This document shows, in pieces, positions 5,828 through 6,743 of a DNA stretch of 6,743 bases (position 1 is the first letter of the stretch; the number at the start of each line of letters is the position of its first letter). The DNA comes from an uncultured Oscillibacter sp. (GTDB lineage: Bacteria; Bacillota; Clostridia; Oscillospirales; Oscillospiraceae), in NCBI GenBank assembly GCA_948435975.1, contig CAOJHG010000123.1:1-6743 (forward strand). The letters run 5' to 3'. The position numbers were made by a program, and so were the translations under genes. Below the pieces are notes generated by a model that saw nothing but the letters and a program-made list of their open reading frames with translations, had not been told where the DNA came from and did not search any database.

Positions 5828-6743
5828 CATATCAGGAGCTTTTGGAGCTGAAAAGCAAGCGGGCGGCAAAGCTGGAGGAGGGAAGCGGCCTCCTGGCGAA
5901 AAAGGACCTTGAGGGTCACAAGACCTTGATGGGCGAAATCGCCAGGATGAACGCGGAGATTGACGCTGTTGAGGTCCAGCTTGCCGAGGAGGGCCGCTTT
6001 GACGGGGCCGATGAGAGGATGAAGGGCCTCCATGACAGCTGCATGGCCCAGCAGGCGGAGAAGGCCAAGGGCAGGGCGGTGGACAGTATCCGGCGGACCA
6101 ACGAGTATGCCGCGGCCTTCGCCAAAGCGCTGAGGAACGGCGTGAAGCTGCGGCAGGCGTGGGGGATGGAGGAATTTGCGCCGCTCACCAAGGCTCTGAC
6201 TGAGAGCGGCGGCACTCCGGAGGGCTCTGACGGCGGCTTCCTGGTTCCGGAGGATTTTGACAGCCTTATCCACGAGTATGAGAAGGAATACTTGGATTTG
6301 AGCCGGTTCTTTACGGTGGAGCAGGTGCGGACGCTCTCCGGCTGGCGGGCGGTGGAGCTGGGAAAACGGAAGCCCCTGCCGAAGATCCTGGAGATGGGGA
6401 CCATTGGCAAGGACGATCAGCCGAAATTTGAGAAAGTGACCTACAGCGTGGAGAAGTACGGAGACCGCCTGCCGGTGAGCGCGGAGCTGCTGGAGGACAA
6501 CACGGCGGGCCTCCTGCGGTATCTGGCGGACTGGTTCGGGCCTAAGTACATCCTCACTAAAAACACCCTTCTGCTGAAGCTGCTGGAGGGGCTGGAAACC
6601 ACGGTATCCTTGACGGCGGGCAGCGAGGCCAGGGATTTGCGCAAGGCCATGATTCAAAAGCTGAACACGGCGCACAGCATGGGGGCGGCGCTGCTGACCA
6701 ACCAGGACGGCTATGCGGAAATGGACGGCTGGGAGGACAAAAA
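5824..6743 (+). CDS. Major capsid protein, HK97 fold (partial, 3' end missing)
   Basis: The frame opens at ATG 5824, overlapping the protease stop as ATGA, with GGAGG (5810-5814) 9 bases upstream, and runs off the right edge after 306 complete codons. Residues 1 to about 85 are highly charged and helical (LLELKSKRAAKLEEG, AEIDAVEVQLAEEG), fitting the delta/scaffold domain that the protease removes. A disordered Ser/Gly stretch follows (TESGGTPEGSDGG, 126-138), then FLVPEDFDSLI, which begins the mature shell domain. The segment KPLPKILEMGTIGKDDQPKFEKVTY (split over 183-207) fits the E-loop and its return strand. The long helix of the P domain would be around 220-260. By analogy with HK97 the cleavage would lie near residues 120-140, for example after Lys123; the exact site is inferred. 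It forms the icosahedral shell. Confidence 0.95.
   Translation, partial: MTYQELLELKSKRAAKLEEGSGLLAKKDLEGHKTLMGEIARMNAEIDAVEVQLAEEGRFDGADERMKGLHDSCMAQQAEKAKGRAVDSIRRTNEYAAAFAKALRNGVKLRQAWGMEEFAPLTKALTESGGTPEGSDGGFLVPEDFDSLIHEYEKEYLDLSRFFTVEQVRTLSGWRAVELGKRKPLPKILEMGTIGKDDQPKFEKVTYSVEKYGDRLPVSAELLEDNTAGLLRYLADWFGPKYILTKNTLLLKLLEGLETTVSLTAGSEARDLRKAMIQKLNTAHSMGAALLTNQDGYAEMDGWEDK

Noticed and set aside
5785..6675. A 296-codon minus-strand frame opposite the capsid gene
   Set aside because: It is the antisense shadow of a clear HK97-fold capsid protein, with no ribosome binding site or motif of its own.
1..6743. CRISPR arrays, tRNA or rRNA genes, insertion sequences, attachment sites
   Set aside because: No spaced direct repeats, no tRNA-like cloverleaf, no transposase and no terminal inverted repeats were found in reading the window.

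Overview
The window is the packaging and head-assembly end of a tailed bacteriophage, most likely an integrated prophage. The DNA is GC-rich and all genes read on the + strand. Canonical AGGAGG-type ribosome binding sites, frequent TTG starts, a P27-type small terminase and the cysteine-rich KTR-like protein together suggest a gut Firmicute host of the class Clostridia (Oscillospiraceae-like). That host call is inference from style and family content. No host gene, integrase, repressor or attachment site is visible.

Layout. At the left edge is the C-terminal part of an HUH-type rolling-circle replication protein (3-452, cut by the window edge). A short AT-rich spacer with a small dyad follows. 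Next is a small cysteine-rich zinc-ribbon protein (519-716) whose 3' end carries a perfect 14-bp tandem duplication. An HNH endonuclease (776-1147) comes next, then the only sizeable gap (1148-1335), which is a reasonable candidate for the cos/packaging region. From 1336 on the genes are packed nearly end to end: small terminase (1336-1857), large terminase (1861-3639), a 60-residue two-helix membrane protein (3652-3834), HK97-type portal (3831-5138), prohead protease (5138-5827) and the HK97-fold major capsid protein (5824 to the right edge, incomplete).

How they work together. The Rep protein would nick DNA to start rolling-circle replication and produce concatemers. The small terminase selects the packaging site, and the large terminase with the HNH protein cuts the DNA and pumps it through the portal. 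The protease matures the shell built from the capsid protein. Short overlaps (TTGA, TGATG, ATGA) and stop-overlapping Shine-Dalgarno sites point to one late operon with translational coupling.

I see no defence island, CRISPR array, RNA gene or clearly new system. The points most worth a second look are the pairing of a filamentous/microvirus-like Rep with an HK97-type head module, the tandem duplication in the KTR-like gene, the palindromic HNH-terS gap, and a cysteine cluster inside the prohead protease.
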